Assembly (NCBI GenBank): GCA_028695965.1 | Contig: JAQVHZ010000014.1 | Location: 1-45,997 of the forward strand | Direction of reading: 5' to 3' | DNA: 45,997 bases | Source: Thermoguttaceae bacterium | GTDB lineage: Bacteria > Planctomycetota > Planctomycetia > Pirellulales > Thermoguttaceae | Shown here: positions 18,286 to 27,439 of the stretch, piece by piece | Layout of the letters: every line of letters begins with the position of its first letter | How positions within the stretch are numbered: position 1 is the first letter of the stretch | The notes under the pieces: model-generated | Told to the model about the DNA's origin: nothing | Database searches by the model: none | What the model saw: the letters and a program-made list of their open reading frames with translations, nothing else | Program-made: the position numbers and the translations under genes

Positions 18286-19392
18286 TTATTGGGGTTCTGA
18301 CGACGGAGAAATATTGTTGGACCCCTCAAAACTTTTTTCTGTCTTGTCGAGGATAAAACCTGACGCCATGACGGCAATCTCTTGGATTTCACCATTTTCA
18401 GATTTGCCCTGTTGGGTTGTTATAACTATTTTTCCTGAAAAATCACCGCTCGTTCCATCACCGTTGAAAGATACTGTGACTACATGAACACTGCGGACTA
18501 AGTCTGTTTTCAAGAATGACAAACGGGGGTCTGTTGATGCAACTTTAGTGATTCTGAATGGAGTTGAACCGCAAATAACCATATTTTTAGAGATTTTACC
18601 ATTAGAGTCGAGAATTCCCAATTGCAAATGGCTCGGTTTTGCGCTTAATGGTTCGATAACAAATCCTTGCAGCGGTAAGAAAATCGACGCTGTTGCACGA
18701 TCAATTTCGTTGGTTTGGAATTTCAGCAGATCTTGAATATATCCCGGCTCTGCGTTCGATTTGAGCTCAACGAGAATTTCGTAAACAACGCTTCCACCCT
18801 GTCGTTTTACTTCACGCGCTTCGGCGCGTATGCCGGGATTAGTTTTTTGAACGCCAATCAGGGCCCAGTCAGGACGACCCTCATATTGAAGAAACGCTTT
18901 CTTGACAACTGATTCGCCTTGCCTAACAGTACCAAATTCTATGATTCCGGGGTCAAAGCCAACGTCGGGACGAATATAAGTTTTAACTTGTATCTGAACT
19001 TCAGCAAAAGCCGGTTTGCTAAATATTACCCTGATAGTGGCTTTCCTCTGTTTTGTGTGTTCTTTTCCGGACGTATCGATTCGGGCTACAATTTCGCCTA
19101 TTTCATTAGGATGAATTATTGATTTGCTTGCAGACGCCTTGGTACAACCACAATTTGACGAGACGGAAGAAATGACTACGCTTTCGTTATAGATGTTCTT
19201 GAACCGAAAACGCTGTTCGACGTTAGCATGTAAGGCAACGCTGCCAAAATCGTGCATTCGTTCAGTGCCCATTTCGCTAAACATCTTCACTGCCCATTGA
19301 CTTGTTTGAGCGTGTGTTGGCGAGACGAGCGACGAAGCTAGCCAGAAAGTCAAGACTATTGAAAATAATATGTAACGTTGTCGTTTTTCCAT
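18286..19392 (-). CDS. Secreted DUF1573-type protein
   Basis: A 368-residue exported protein. The signal peptide covers residues 1-28 (hydrophobic core ILFSIVLTFWLASSL, cleavage after THA). The first domain, from about 45, begins HDFGSVALHANVEQRFRFKN and contains SSNCGCTKAS (Cys81 and Cys83), the hallmark of DUF1573, an Ig-like fold common in Planctomycetes and Bacteroidetes. A second related beta domain starts near 165 (IIEFGTVRQGESVVKK) and a third near 250. AGGA seven bases before ATG supports the start. Its function is unknown; the paired cysteines may bind metal or form a disulphide. It lies upstream of, and in the same direction as, the DUF11 gene, but the 925-base gap argues against one transcript. 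Confidence 0.85.
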   Translation of the reverse strand: MEKRQRYILFSIVLTFWLASSLVSPTHAQTSQWAVKMFSEMGTERMHDFGSVALHANVEQRFRFKNIYNESVVISSVSSNCGCTKASASKSIIHPNEIGEIVARIDTSGKEHTKQRKATIRVIFSKPAFAEVQIQVKTYIRPDVGFDPGIIEFGTVRQGESVVKKAFLQYEGRPDWALIGVQKTNPGIRAEAREVKRQGGSVVYEILVELKSNAEPGYIQDLLKFQTNEIDRATASIFLPLQGFVIEPLSAKPSHLQLGILDSNGKISKNMVICGSTPFRITKVASTDPRLSFLKTDLVRSVHVVTVSFNGDGTSGDFSGKIVITTQQGKSENGEIQEIAVMASGFILDKTEKSFEGSNNISPSSEPQ

Positions 19393-20080
19393 CTTTTATT
19401 TCCTTCGCCTGAACTTTTTGTATAATCTTACGATATAATGAAACGAGCGATTAGGATTAATTTTCTCGTTTTGCTTTTATAAATTAAACCTGAAATTTCC
19501 GGGTCGGCTTCGATGCATGAAATGACGACAAACGGCGTTTTTCCACACAACGCTGCTGCTTTACGAAGAGCAGGTTTCTTTTTTATCGGTTATTTTGTAT
19601 AATATGATTACAAAAACGGTAAAATCGTTATTTCTTTGCTGCGTACGAAATTTGAACTCTATTTGCTGTAAGATTTTGACGTAGGGAGCGTTTTTGCTTT
19701 TGAAGCGTTTTGTGTTAGCTGTATGTTTAACAACAATTGTTGTGATTGTAAGGAAGAGTAAGGGGTTGGCTTTTGAAACAGCTTTTTTGATTGTGCTTGT
19801 TTTTGTTTCAATCAATTTTAAAACGAGGCGTTGTCGAGCTATTTACTCTGTGCTATTGACGTATGTGCAGGTTATAAGAGTTGAGCAGGAGACTTTTGCA
19901 GCAAAGAAGCCTTTTATTGAATTATTTTACTTTTGGATAGATTTTTTTAAATTAAAATAGCAAGAAGTCCTTGCAAGAAACGTATTTCTTGAGAAGGGCG
20001 GACGACGTAGTGCAGTCGTGGCGAGCGGCTTTCCTTGTCGTCTGTGTTTTTGCGTCGTTTTTACGTTTTTTTAATAATGA
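19393..20080. other. Intergenic region, mostly T-rich on the plus strand
   Basis: The divergent region between the DUF1573 gene and the transglutaminase/TPR gene. It has a TATAAT at 19598-19603 without a good -35 box, the doubtful small ORF at 19694-19960, and a hairpin CAAGAAA/TTTCTTG (19974-19991, loop CGTA) with no U-tract. Nothing else is recognised. Confidence 0.5.
19694..19960 (+). CDS. Doubtful small membrane protein
   Basis: An 88-codon frame starting at TTG 19694, with GGGAG about six bases upstream. It would have two hydrophobic stretches (FVLAVCLTTIVVIV and FETAFLIVLVFVSI) and a basic middle. The strand is T-rich, which favours hydrophobic codons by chance, and an antisense ORF of similar length overlaps. 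No family is recognised. The only support is the start-site context. Confidence 0.25.
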   Translation: MLLKRFVLAVCLTTIVVIVRKSKGLAFETAFLIVLVFVSINFKTRRCRAIYSVLLTYVQVIRVEQETFAAKKPFIELFYFWIDFFKLK

Positions 20081-20109
20081 TTGAGACGTTGAGCTGTCAC
20101 TCATATAGT
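20081..20109 (+). promoter_or_regulatory. Sigma-70-type promoter for the transglutaminase/TPR gene
   Basis: TTGAGA (20081-20086), a 17-base spacer, then TATAGT (20104-20109). Transcription would start near 20116, about 35 bases ahead of the TTG start codon. Confidence 0.6.
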
Positions 20110-20150
20110 ATGTGCAACGTTCCAGCTATAAACTTTTTTAGAGTAGCGCT

Positions 20151-22208
20151 TTGAAAAGTTCTAGTTTATTTCTCTGCTGTGCTTTGAAACGACTGTTGCA
20201 ATCTTGTGCAGAGTTGACCGGTCGGTGGGTTCGGGTCGGCATTGTTATAGTTGCATTAGCTTCGTCGTCGTTGAGCTATGCACAATATCCACTGCGCAAT
20301 AACGCGCGAGCGTTTGAAGGCGGTTCTCGTTTTGTCTCGGAAACAAGAACGAATGGAATGAGCGCATATCATGACCCCAATGCGCTCCAAAAGCAACAGC
20401 AAGGCGTTGAAAACGGTTCAATAGCTTCCTCACCGTCGAGCGACTCACGAGCGACTGCTCTTACAGTGAATCGTTCCCGACCTGTCAGCGATTCGCATTT
20501 GTCAACGCAAGGAGCTCCTGGGCGACTACAACAAGGAGCGCGTGGAAACCTTGACGTCTTACCGCAGGCAATTCTTAATACAACCCGTTCCTCTAACGGA
20601 ATCGCTCATTCGAATGGGAAAAAGGATAAGTTACCGTCAAACTTAATAGCCACGAATGGCAAGTATGATTTTTTACGCGTCGTGTCGGCTGATAAAATTA
20701 GCAATATTTTGGTTCCAGACAATGGCGTGGTTGTTGTTTTACCTCGTAAAAACTTTTTAATGACAGAAAAAGTGAACGAAGAGGATGAGCTATCGAAGAA
20801 AAACGATCCTTCCCCAATTCAAAAGCAAAATTCATCGACGTTGAGAAACAGTAAAGGCAATAGCTTAGCTATTGATCAAAGGTCGCAGAATGTTACAAAT
20901 TCTGAAAGCGCTTCATCATTCGAAACCTTGAATAGTCTAAAAGAACTGCCAGATGATTTTGTCATTTTTACGTTGGACAATTTGGACGCCGACGAGAAGC
21001 TTTTGCTTCTTGACGCGAAAGATGGACGATGGGATTCCGGAGATCTTTTGAGCGCTTCGTTGATTGCAGAAGGGTTGACCACGCGTGAAAGTCGAGCGCA
21101 TTACCGATCCCGGTTTGAAACATTATTAGCGGCGCTAGAGATTCAAACGGCTGATATGAGCGATCAGTTGATGAAGACACAATGTGTTTACAACTTTTTA
21201 CACTCGAAGACGCTTGTGTCAAAATACGATCTCAATTGCTCAAGCATCGCTGCTTCTTTGGACTCAGGCGTATTCAATTGCGTTAGCGCGACTGTTTTAT
21301 TCAATTGCTTCGCTTCGCGAGTGGGGCTAGAAGTTGCTGCGCTGGAAACGACGGGACACGCCAAAAGTCGAGTTAAGTATGAGGACTCTTATCTTGACCT
21401 TGAGACGACATGTTCAAATTGGGAAAGTTTGCCTGATCATATCAACCCGTATTCGCTCGCTTATATTAATCGTCGTAAGGCTGAAAGAACGAAGGGAATT
21501 CCTGCAGCAGTGGACGGGTTTACTTCCGAGTTAGCCGAGGGGATTTCTCGTGAAAAGGGACAAGAAAAGGGACAAGTCAATCAGATAGGCTTCACAGATC
21601 TATCGCCGGAAGTTGCGGCGGATGGGAAGCGTGAAGTAACAGGTCAGGTGTTGTTTAAACCAGTAGTCTTTAAAGGTGAGGAAGATGAGACGCCTGATGA
21701 GTCAATGGCAAGCGGCCTTGTGAGAGAGGAGACTCCTTTGACGCTCGAAGATGATTCAACGACTTTTGGTCTTGATAAAGAGGCTCCATTAGGGTACTCG
21801 TTTACCCGTTCGCGTCGACCTATGCGCGAAATTACAGACGTGGAATTAGTTGCGACTATCTATTATAACGTGGGAGTGGATCGTTATCAGTCTGGCGATT
21901 ATGAAAATGCAGTTGTTTCCTATATCAAGGCGGCTCAGTTAGCTCCTAACAATTTAACAATTTTGGGCAATTTGAAGGCTACCTTGAACAATTGGGCTAT
22001 TGACGTTGCAACGAAGGAGAAAAAATACTCAACGGCGATTCGTATTACTGAGCTTGGACTTATGATAGATCCTGATTTTCGCGAGTTTAATATGAATATG
22101 CCCATTTTCTTCCGAGATTGGATTGACTATCTTGCTAAGGACAATAAGTGGGACGAGATCAAGCGCGTTCAGGAAGAATATTGGAAACTATTTCCAAATG
22201 GCGAATGA
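20151..22208 (+). CDS. Secreted transglutaminase-like protein with C-terminal TPR
   Basis: A 685-residue exported protein starting at TTG 20151. The signal peptide has a basic n-region and the core VGIVIVALASSSLSYA, with cleavage near residue 44. A disordered Ser/Asn/Gln-rich part follows, to about 300. A transglutaminase-like (papain-fold) domain spans about 310-430. Its triad is visible: Cys377 in FNCVSATVLFNCFA, His403 in ETTGHAKS and Asp416 in YLDLET. The arrangement FNCVSAT is shared with SirB1-like/transglutaminase-TPR proteins. A TPR region from about 566 (YYNVGVDRYQSGDYENAVVSY) to 650 closes the protein. The family suggests peptide-bond or crosslink chemistry, or a protein-binding role, in the periplasm; no substrate can be named. 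It ends at a bidirectional terminator shared with the next gene. Confidence 0.8.
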   Translation: MKSSSLFLCCALKRLLQSCAELTGRWVRVGIVIVALASSSLSYAQYPLRNNARAFEGGSRFVSETRTNGMSAYHDPNALQKQQQGVENGSIASSPSSDSRATALTVNRSRPVSDSHLSTQGAPGRLQQGARGNLDVLPQAILNTTRSSNGIAHSNGKKDKLPSNLIATNGKYDFLRVVSADKISNILVPDNGVVVVLPRKNFLMTEKVNEEDELSKKNDPSPIQKQNSSTLRNSKGNSLAIDQRSQNVTNSESASSFETLNSLKELPDDFVIFTLDNLDADEKLLLLDAKDGRWDSGDLLSASLIAEGLTTRESRAHYRSRFETLLAALEIQTADMSDQLMKTQCVYNFLHSKTLVSKYDLNCSSIAASLDSGVFNCVSATVLFNCFASRVGLEVAALETTGHAKSRVKYEDSYLDLETTCSNWESLPDHINPYSLAYINRRKAERTKGIPAAVDGFTSELAEGISREKGQEKGQVNQIGFTDLSPEVAADGKREVTGQVLFKPVVFKGEEDETPDESMASGLVREETPLTLEDDSTTFGLDKEAPLGYSFTRSRRPMREITDVELVATIYYNVGVDRYQSGDYENAVVSYIKAAQLAPNNLTILGNLKATLNNWAIDVATKEKKYSTAIRITELGLMIDPDFREFNMNMPIFFRDWIDYLAKDNKWDEIKRVQEEYWKLFPNGE

Positions 22209-22237
22209 GCGCTGTAATTCTTCTCGGTATGGCGCTG

Positions 22238-22283
22238 AAATAGAAAAGGACGTTTTACATGATAGAAACGTCCTTTTCTATTT
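22238..22283. terminator. Bidirectional terminator shared by two convergent genes
   Basis: Arms at 22238-22255 and 22266-22283 form a perfect 18-bp stem with a 10-base loop. On both strands the downstream side of the stem is U-rich. Its last base overlaps the stop codon of the minus-strand gene (22283-22285). Confidence 0.85.
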
Positions 22284-23359
22284 TAGTATCTCCTGGAATT
22301 AGGGGGAATATAAACGGAACCTGGATTGATTTTTGAATCATATCCAAGATCTAGCTCGTATTTTTGATTTGAATCAGGTATACTTGCCATTTTTGTGGGC
22401 GTTAGGGTTGATTCGACGAGAAGGGGAGTGTTTTCGTCAGGGGTTGTAACTTCAGGGGCTGATTTAGCCGGCGAGGTTTCTTTGGCAGAATCTTCTTCCG
22501 TTTCTAGTTGCTCGTCATCTTCTTCAACGGCGTTAGCTAGTCCCTCTTCTCTAATTTTCTGGAGTCGCTCTAGAGCTTTTTCGTCTAGTTCTTGGTAAGC
22601 GGCTTCTGTACGTATTGAAGTTGCTTCATTTTGAGACACTTGTTCGCCAAACGTCTTGGGAATAGCTCGATCTGCTCCCAGCCGGAGCCCCGCATTGTCA
22701 TATGTGGCTGTAGTGAATGGACCGGCTCCGAATATCCAGCGGACGCGAATTTGAGCAGATTTTGTGTCGATACCAGATTGCCAAATGATTGCCCCCGTGG
22801 TTTTGTTGTATGCCCACATTACCAATTTTACCAACGCCTTTTGGTCCGTTCGTTTGATCAAAGCAAATTCAGCGATAGACGTTGCTGATGTAAGAGTGCC
22901 AATAGCTGGAACTGTTGTCTCCGGAATTCCGTACATGAGATCATAACGATTAGTTCCAACGGTACCGGGCGCGATTTCAACTATATAATCTGCTTCTTCT
23001 TCCGTGTCTTTGACAAGAGCTCCATTTGCCGCTAATTGCAGACGTATAAGGCTCTTTAGATACTCGCTGTCTGTTGTGCTATTGGCTGATTTTACGTACA
23101 GCTTCAGACCGGCTAAGCGCGAATAATCATATTCGTCGACCAAATCTTCCATAGCGCTCGAAATTAGAAGTTGTTCAGTTGCTGTGCGTCCCGTATCGGA
23201 GAACTTTGTCGTGCCGCAGCCAACAGGAAATCCGCACACTAAGAATAGCGCTAAGATTAACTGTAAGTTTGATAAGACGCAGCGTCTTGTTGACAGACCT
23301 TGGTTCGATTTCACGCGTTGAATTGCGTTAATCGACAAGGTCAAGCGAGCGCGTTGCAT
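22283..23359 (-). CDS. Predicted lipoprotein, planctomycete-type (possibly DUF6655)
   Basis: A 358-residue predicted lipoprotein. The longest frame starts at GTG 23392, but AAGGAG (23374-23369) stands nine bases ahead of ATG 23359, which decides the start. The signal peptide core LILALFLVCGF is followed by PVGCG, an imperfect lipobox with Cys about 48. Next comes GTTKFSDTGRTATEQLLIS, a pattern I associate with a planctomycete family (I believe DUF6655; recalled, not verified). The C-terminus is acidic and repeats Glu/Asp/Ala (VEEDDEQLETEEDSAKE), probably disordered. Function unknown; it may relate to outer-membrane lipoproteins that use TRATEQLL-type motifs. Confidence 0.6.
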   Translation of the reverse strand: MQRARLTLSINAIQRVKSNQGLSTRRCVLSNLQLILALFLVCGFPVGCGTTKFSDTGRTATEQLLISSAMEDLVDEYDYSRLAGLKLYVKSANSTTDSEYLKSLIRLQLAANGALVKDTEEEADYIVEIAPGTVGTNRYDLMYGIPETTVPAIGTLTSATSIAEFALIKRTDQKALVKLVMWAYNKTTGAIIWQSGIDTKSAQIRVRWIFGAGPFTTATYDNAGLRLGADRAIPKTFGEQVSQNEATSIRTEAAYQELDEKALERLQKIREEGLANAVEEDDEQLETEEDSAKETSPAKSAPEVTTPDENTPLLVESTLTPTKMASIPDSNQKYELDLGYDSKINPGSVYIPPNSRRY

Positions 23360-23368
23360 GACTAAAAA

Positions 23369-23374
23369 CTCCTT
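23369..23374 (-). promoter_or_regulatory. Shine-Dalgarno deciding the lipoprotein start
   Basis: AAGGAG on the minus strand, nine bases ahead of the ATG at 23359-23357. It shortens the protein by 11 residues relative to the longest frame. Confidence 0.7.
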
Positions 23375-23575
23375 TATGGAACGCATGGGCACAGACTCGT
23401 TTTTAACGTGTATCGTTTCAACATAATAGTTTGCATCACCCGAAAAATTAGAGCGACGTCATTGGCCTAACTTTTCAACTTAATTAAAAACGAGCAGTGG
23501 GAGTATAGTCATTTCGCTTGACTTTGAAAAGTCATAATTTTAAGGACAGTAAAAAGATTAGAACTAGGGAAGTTG

Positions 23576-23617
23576 AAATAAGAGGTTGCCGTTAATGTTT
23601 GCAGCAACCTCTTATTT
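23576..23617 (-). terminator. Hairpin terminator after the Aas-like gene
   Basis: Perfect 14-bp arms (23576-23589 and 23604-23617) around a 14-base loop, 27 bases past the stop at 23644. The distal arm read on the minus strand ends in TTATTT, but no long U-run follows. Confidence 0.65.
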
Positions 23618-23643
23618 ATGCACAGCCTTATAAGCAACTTAGA

Positions 23644-25971
23644 TTAAAGAGCACGATCAAAACCATAAATCTCTAATGCAGTTTTCTTGATCCCTTTTAA
23701 ATCCAACTTTCCAGTCCCAAGGACTGGAATATGGTCAATTTGTTTAAAGTTAACTGCTGAAGGCGCCCACAATGAAGGCAGCAGCTCTAAGTCGTTGATC
23801 TTTTTACATATTTCCTCAGGCGTGAAAGGAAGGTTAGTGTACAGAACGACGAGCTTTTCCCCTTTCTTTTCATCTGGAACAGCAGTAACAACCATTTGAT
23901 AGCCGTCGTCGCCTTCGTCGTTTTGGGCAACTGACGCGCGCGCGGGGTCTTCTGCGATAAGAATCTCCACTGCCTCTGTGAGTCGTTCTTCAATCAAGAT
24001 GTGAGGCGCCATTTCACCGCCAATCTTTGAAATACGCATCTCGCGACCGGTTATGAAGATGAAGTTATTGTCGTCAATTTTTGCGACGTCTCCAGTAACA
24101 TACCAACCGTCCTTAAATATCTTCGCCGTGTTTTCGGGATCTTCATAGTAACCGCTGGTAACAGAATTACCTTTGACGACAAGCATACCGGACTCGTTTG
24201 GCGGCATTTCCTCGCCGGTTTCCATATCAATAACTTTGGCGACAAAGTTAGGATTGGCTCGACCAACGGAGCCGTCAACATGATAAGGAGTAATGTTGTC
24301 AGGAGCGCGATGGCTGGGAAGATTATGACAAAGGACAGGTGATAATTCTGTTGCTCCATAACCTTCGTTCAGTTCGTAACCAAACTTTTCTTTCCAACCG
24401 TCAAGGAGTTCCTTAGGCGTTTTTTCAGCGCCAGGAACAGGAAATTCAATGTGTTCAAATTCCTCCTTTGGACATTTGCGCAAATAGGTTCGCATAAAAG
24501 TAGGGGTTGAGATGAAGAGAGTCGGCCTGTATTTTTTAGAGATTGCGCCAACCATTTTATAATCTAATGGATTAAAGTGGTAAACGCAAGGGTAGGAACT
24601 CATAAGGGGGAACCATACGGTAATAGTATATCCAAACGAGTGAAAGAATGGGAGAGTGCCGTAGATTATTTCGTATTTTTCCGGCATGGCTGACTGAATA
24701 AAGCTTTGACCGTTTGCAGCAATGTTAAGGTTAGATAAGACCATGCCCTTGGGGACGCCTGTTGAACCGCTTGTGAATACGACAGTGTTCGTATCAGATA
24801 ATTTATGTTTAATAAGCCCGAGGACTCGTTCTAAAAGATATGTTGGCAACAGTAATTGCAGCAAAGCGATGATTTTATCGCTTGTGCGAATTTCTGTTTT
24901 TACTAAATCTTCGAGCACCAGAAGATCGGCTTCAATCTCTAGTTTAGGGAGCTTTTTCAATAATTGAGACGACGTCAATACTTTCTTGACATTAACTTTG
25001 CCAATGCAGTTATTGATAACCTCGTTAGTGAGGGTGTAGTTCAAATTAACAGGTATCCGATGGCCAAATGCTATCGCTGCGTTTGCAAGGACGGCGCCTA
25101 CGGATGTAGGTAGAATTACTCCAACATATTTTTCTGGACCGAGAACACGATGTAAGACCCGTCTAAGGACGAGAATTTCTAACAAGGTTCGTGAGCCGCT
25201 GATTTCCTTTCCGGTTGAATCTGCCAGAAATATTTGCTTATTGCCAAAAGTACGGCATCCGCGAAGCGCGGCGCGCGTTGGAGGAAGCAACCAAACATTT
25301 TCAGGATATTTTTCATAATCACAGGCGTCGACGCAAAGTTCCTGAACGATGTGAAGGAGCCTTTGCGAAATTTGCGCGTCCGATTGGTTACTTTCGCGAG
25401 CTTTAGCTACGCTAAAAGGTTCCCCATACGATATGCACGGACGGTAGGTCGGACGGCTTTTGTTTTTTTTAGGTTTAGCGTAGGCCCATCGGGAACCAAA
25501 AAAGCCGACAATACCAAACGGGACGATAGGCGTTTCTGGCGCCTTTTTGAGAATGGAGAGAAAGCCTTGTTTGAATGCTCGGACTTGTCCGTCTCGGGTC
25601 AATCCTCCTTCTGGAAAGATACAGACAACCTCTCCATTTTGCAATGCCTCTTGGGCGCTCCGGATCATTTTTACGGCAGAAGACTTATTGCCGGGCACAA
25701 AGCTAATGACGCCTGTTTTGCATATGACGTATTGGGTCAGCTTCCCTTTTTTCGGAAGGAAATTGACGTCGGCAATAAAACGTACCGAACGTTTAGAAGT
25801 GCAGTAAACAAACAGCGAATCAAGGAAGGTAAAATGATTTCCAACAAGTAGAACCGCCCCCTCCTGTGGGATATTGTCAACGTTAAGCACACGCAGTCGA
25901 TAACAGGCGCACAATACCAATTTAACGCAGGCTCGCAAAAAGGAAATGAAGCATTTGTCAAAACTAGTCAA
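23644..25971 (-). CDS. Aas-like bifunctional acyltransferase / acyl-ACP synthetase
   Basis: Bifunctional enzyme of the Aas type, which re-acylates lysophospholipids (lysophosphatidylethanolamine in E. coli) and activates fatty acids. The longest frame starts at TTG 26052, inside the previous gene, but AAGGAG nine bases ahead of TTG 25971 gives a 775-residue protein. N-terminal PlsC domain: NHFTFLD (Asn45, His46, Asp51) and FPEGGLTRDG (119-128). C-terminal AMP-binding domain: FTSGSTGVPKG (399-409), GYGATEL (537-543), the YVTGDVAKI motif (about 624-632) and the catalytic Lys755 in GTGKLDL. E. coli Aas is 719 residues. Upstream and one base away is an LplT-like transporter, matching the lplT-aas pair. 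Confidence 0.9.
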   Translation of the reverse strand: MTSFDKCFISFLRACVKLVLCACYRLRVLNVDNIPQEGAVLLVGNHFTFLDSLFVYCTSKRSVRFIADVNFLPKKGKLTQYVICKTGVISFVPGNKSSAVKMIRSAQEALQNGEVVCIFPEGGLTRDGQVRAFKQGFLSILKKAPETPIVPFGIVGFFGSRWAYAKPKKNKSRPTYRPCISYGEPFSVAKARESNQSDAQISQRLLHIVQELCVDACDYEKYPENVWLLPPTRAALRGCRTFGNKQIFLADSTGKEISGSRTLLEILVLRRVLHRVLGPEKYVGVILPTSVGAVLANAAIAFGHRIPVNLNYTLTNEVINNCIGKVNVKKVLTSSQLLKKLPKLEIEADLLVLEDLVKTEIRTSDKIIALLQLLLPTYLLERVLGLIKHKLSDTNTVVFTSGSTGVPKGMVLSNLNIAANGQSFIQSAMPEKYEIIYGTLPFFHSFGYTITVWFPLMSSYPCVYHFNPLDYKMVGAISKKYRPTLFISTPTFMRTYLRKCPKEEFEHIEFPVPGAEKTPKELLDGWKEKFGYELNEGYGATELSPVLCHNLPSHRAPDNITPYHVDGSVGRANPNFVAKVIDMETGEEMPPNESGMLVVKGNSVTSGYYEDPENTAKIFKDGWYVTGDVAKIDDNNFIFITGREMRISKIGGEMAPHILIEERLTEAVEILIAEDPARASVAQNDEGDDGYQMVVTAVPDEKKGEKLVVLYTNLPFTPEEICKKINDLELLPSLWAPSAVNFKQIDHIPVLGTGKLDLKGIKKTALEIYGFDRAL

Positions 25972-25972
25972 C

Positions 25973-27439
25973 TCAGTTTTCTCCTTTGACAGCTTTTTTG
26001 AACTGGAGTGGGAAAGATTGGAAGGTGTAGATAAAAATCGGTACCGACACAACGCCGCAGAATAACCAAATTTGCGTTGCGGACAGTCCTATTTTTTGCC
26101 CATCGACAGTGGGGAAGGGAGGGGCGGCAAGGAGGCCTTGGAGGACTGAGCAAATGGCCATTGCCGCAAATGAACAAAAGTTGTACGCGGCTATGATGCG
26201 ACACCTAAATTCGGGCGGACTCTTCATCTGTAATGTCGCTAAAAGAGGCACATCGTACAAACCCCCTGAAATACCGAGTAAAAACAGACCTATTGCTCCA
26301 AAAATGAAACCCGTTGTGAAAGGGGAAGCAACTTCAATTATTTGAGCCGTTGACGCCGAATTAACCGTTTCCTCAAGAATCGTTGAGTCTGTATTTAACA
26401 TTATGGCGCTTTCATTTGAGGGAACAGTAACCTCGGGTGTGAAATAGAGAAGGATGCAGAACAATGCAATGAACAACGCGCCAATAGGCACAAGCCCTAA
26501 TTCAATTTTTCCACGAGACAACCGACCAGCTAAAAGCGAGCCAAGAGCAAGACCAAGGGAGAGACAAACAATTAAAACAGCTACATATTCTTGAGACACA
26601 TGCAGATATTCCGTCGCATATTTATCTATATTGACCTGCGCTAACGCGCCCAATCCCCAGAGGTAGGCGCTTAAAATGGCAACCCAAAATAAGAACCGAT
26701 GCTGGAAGAGGAACGAGAGATCTTTGCAGGTTTGTTCGAATGGATTGATAGGAAATTTTGCATTTGGATCTGCGGGTTTAATCGACGGGATAAAGAGACT
26801 TGAAATTAAACCAATAACTGCGATTCCAATAATTGTTCCCGCCCAAATCCACCAACGGTACATTCCCCCTTCGCCTGGGGTCGGCGCCTCATGATTTAAG
26901 GTTGTGAGAGCGAAGAGGATTCCGCCTATGCCAGTTCCGCCCATGCAAGCTATCATCGTTGTCATTGAGATAAAGCCGTTGGCTTCTGAAATCCGTTCTT
27001 CAGGAACTAGGTTTGGAAGACTGCCATATTTCGCAGGGCTAAAGAAAGCGCTTTGCGACGCCATTAGGAATAGTGTTATTAGCATAAAAGGAACAGACTT
27101 AGAAAGAATTGCCGCTGTTCCAATAAGCATAATAACCACTTCCGCTACTTTGCACCAAATAATGACATAACGACGGTTATAGCGATCAGACGCATACCCT
27201 GCATAAGAAACGAGAAGCATAAATGGAAGGACAAACGCTAATGAACCGATCATTCTAATCTCGTCTACTTTGTCCGTCCAACCTATCGCCCATTTTCCGA
27301 TAGGAATAATTAACCATCTGAAAATGTTGTCGTTTAACGCAACCATAAATTGCGTAATAAGTAAGGCGATAAAGCCTTTAGTCCACAACGGAGGAGTTGC
27401 TGGTTTTGTTGCATCCAGCTTTTCGAGGGACGCTTCCAT
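25973..27439 (-). CDS. LplT-like major facilitator transporter
   Basis: A 488-residue MFS transporter resembling LplT, the lysophospholipid flippase that delivers substrate to Aas. Evidence: the N-terminal helix with TQFMVALNDNIFRW, where LplT has a similar N-D-N pattern; the loop DRYNRR (about 85-90); FFSPAKYGSLPNLVPEER (about 129-146), a hallmark of LplT/Aas-type MFS proteins; and about twelve helices. It is longer than E. coli LplT (397), through an extra loop (about 335-375) and longer ends. The stop TGA (25975-25973) is followed by one base and the TTG start of the Aas-like gene. The aas Shine-Dalgarno lies inside this gene's last codons, implying coupled translation. Confidence 0.88.
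   Translation of the reverse strand: MEASLEKLDATKPATPPLWTKGFIALLITQFMVALNDNIFRWLIIPIGKWAIGWTDKVDEIRMIGSLAFVLPFMLLVSYAGYASDRYNRRYVIIWCKVAEVVIMLIGTAAILSKSVPFMLITLFLMASQSAFFSPAKYGSLPNLVPEERISEANGFISMTTMIACMGGTGIGGILFALTTLNHEAPTPGEGGMYRWWIWAGTIIGIAVIGLISSLFIPSIKPADPNAKFPINPFEQTCKDLSFLFQHRFLFWVAILSAYLWGLGALAQVNIDKYATEYLHVSQEYVAVLIVCLSLGLALGSLLAGRLSRGKIELGLVPIGALFIALFCILLYFTPEVTVPSNESAIMLNTDSTILEETVNSASTAQIIEVASPFTTGFIFGAIGLFLLGISGGLYDVPLLATLQMKSPPEFRCRIIAAYNFCSFAAMAICSVLQGLLAAPPFPTVDGQKIGLSATQIWLFCGVVSVPIFIYTFQSFPLQFKKAVKGEN
25981..25986 (-). promoter_or_regulatory. Shine-Dalgarno inside the transporter gene, for the Aas-like gene
   Basis: AAGGAG on the minus strand within the last codons of the LplT-like gene, nine bases ahead of TTG 25971. 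It decides the start of the Aas-like gene. Confidence 0.7.

Noticed and set aside
25234-25851. 205-codon plus-strand ORF antisense to the Aas-like gene
   Set aside because: It lies wholly inside a gene with clear catalytic motifs on the other strand. It is a shadow frame.
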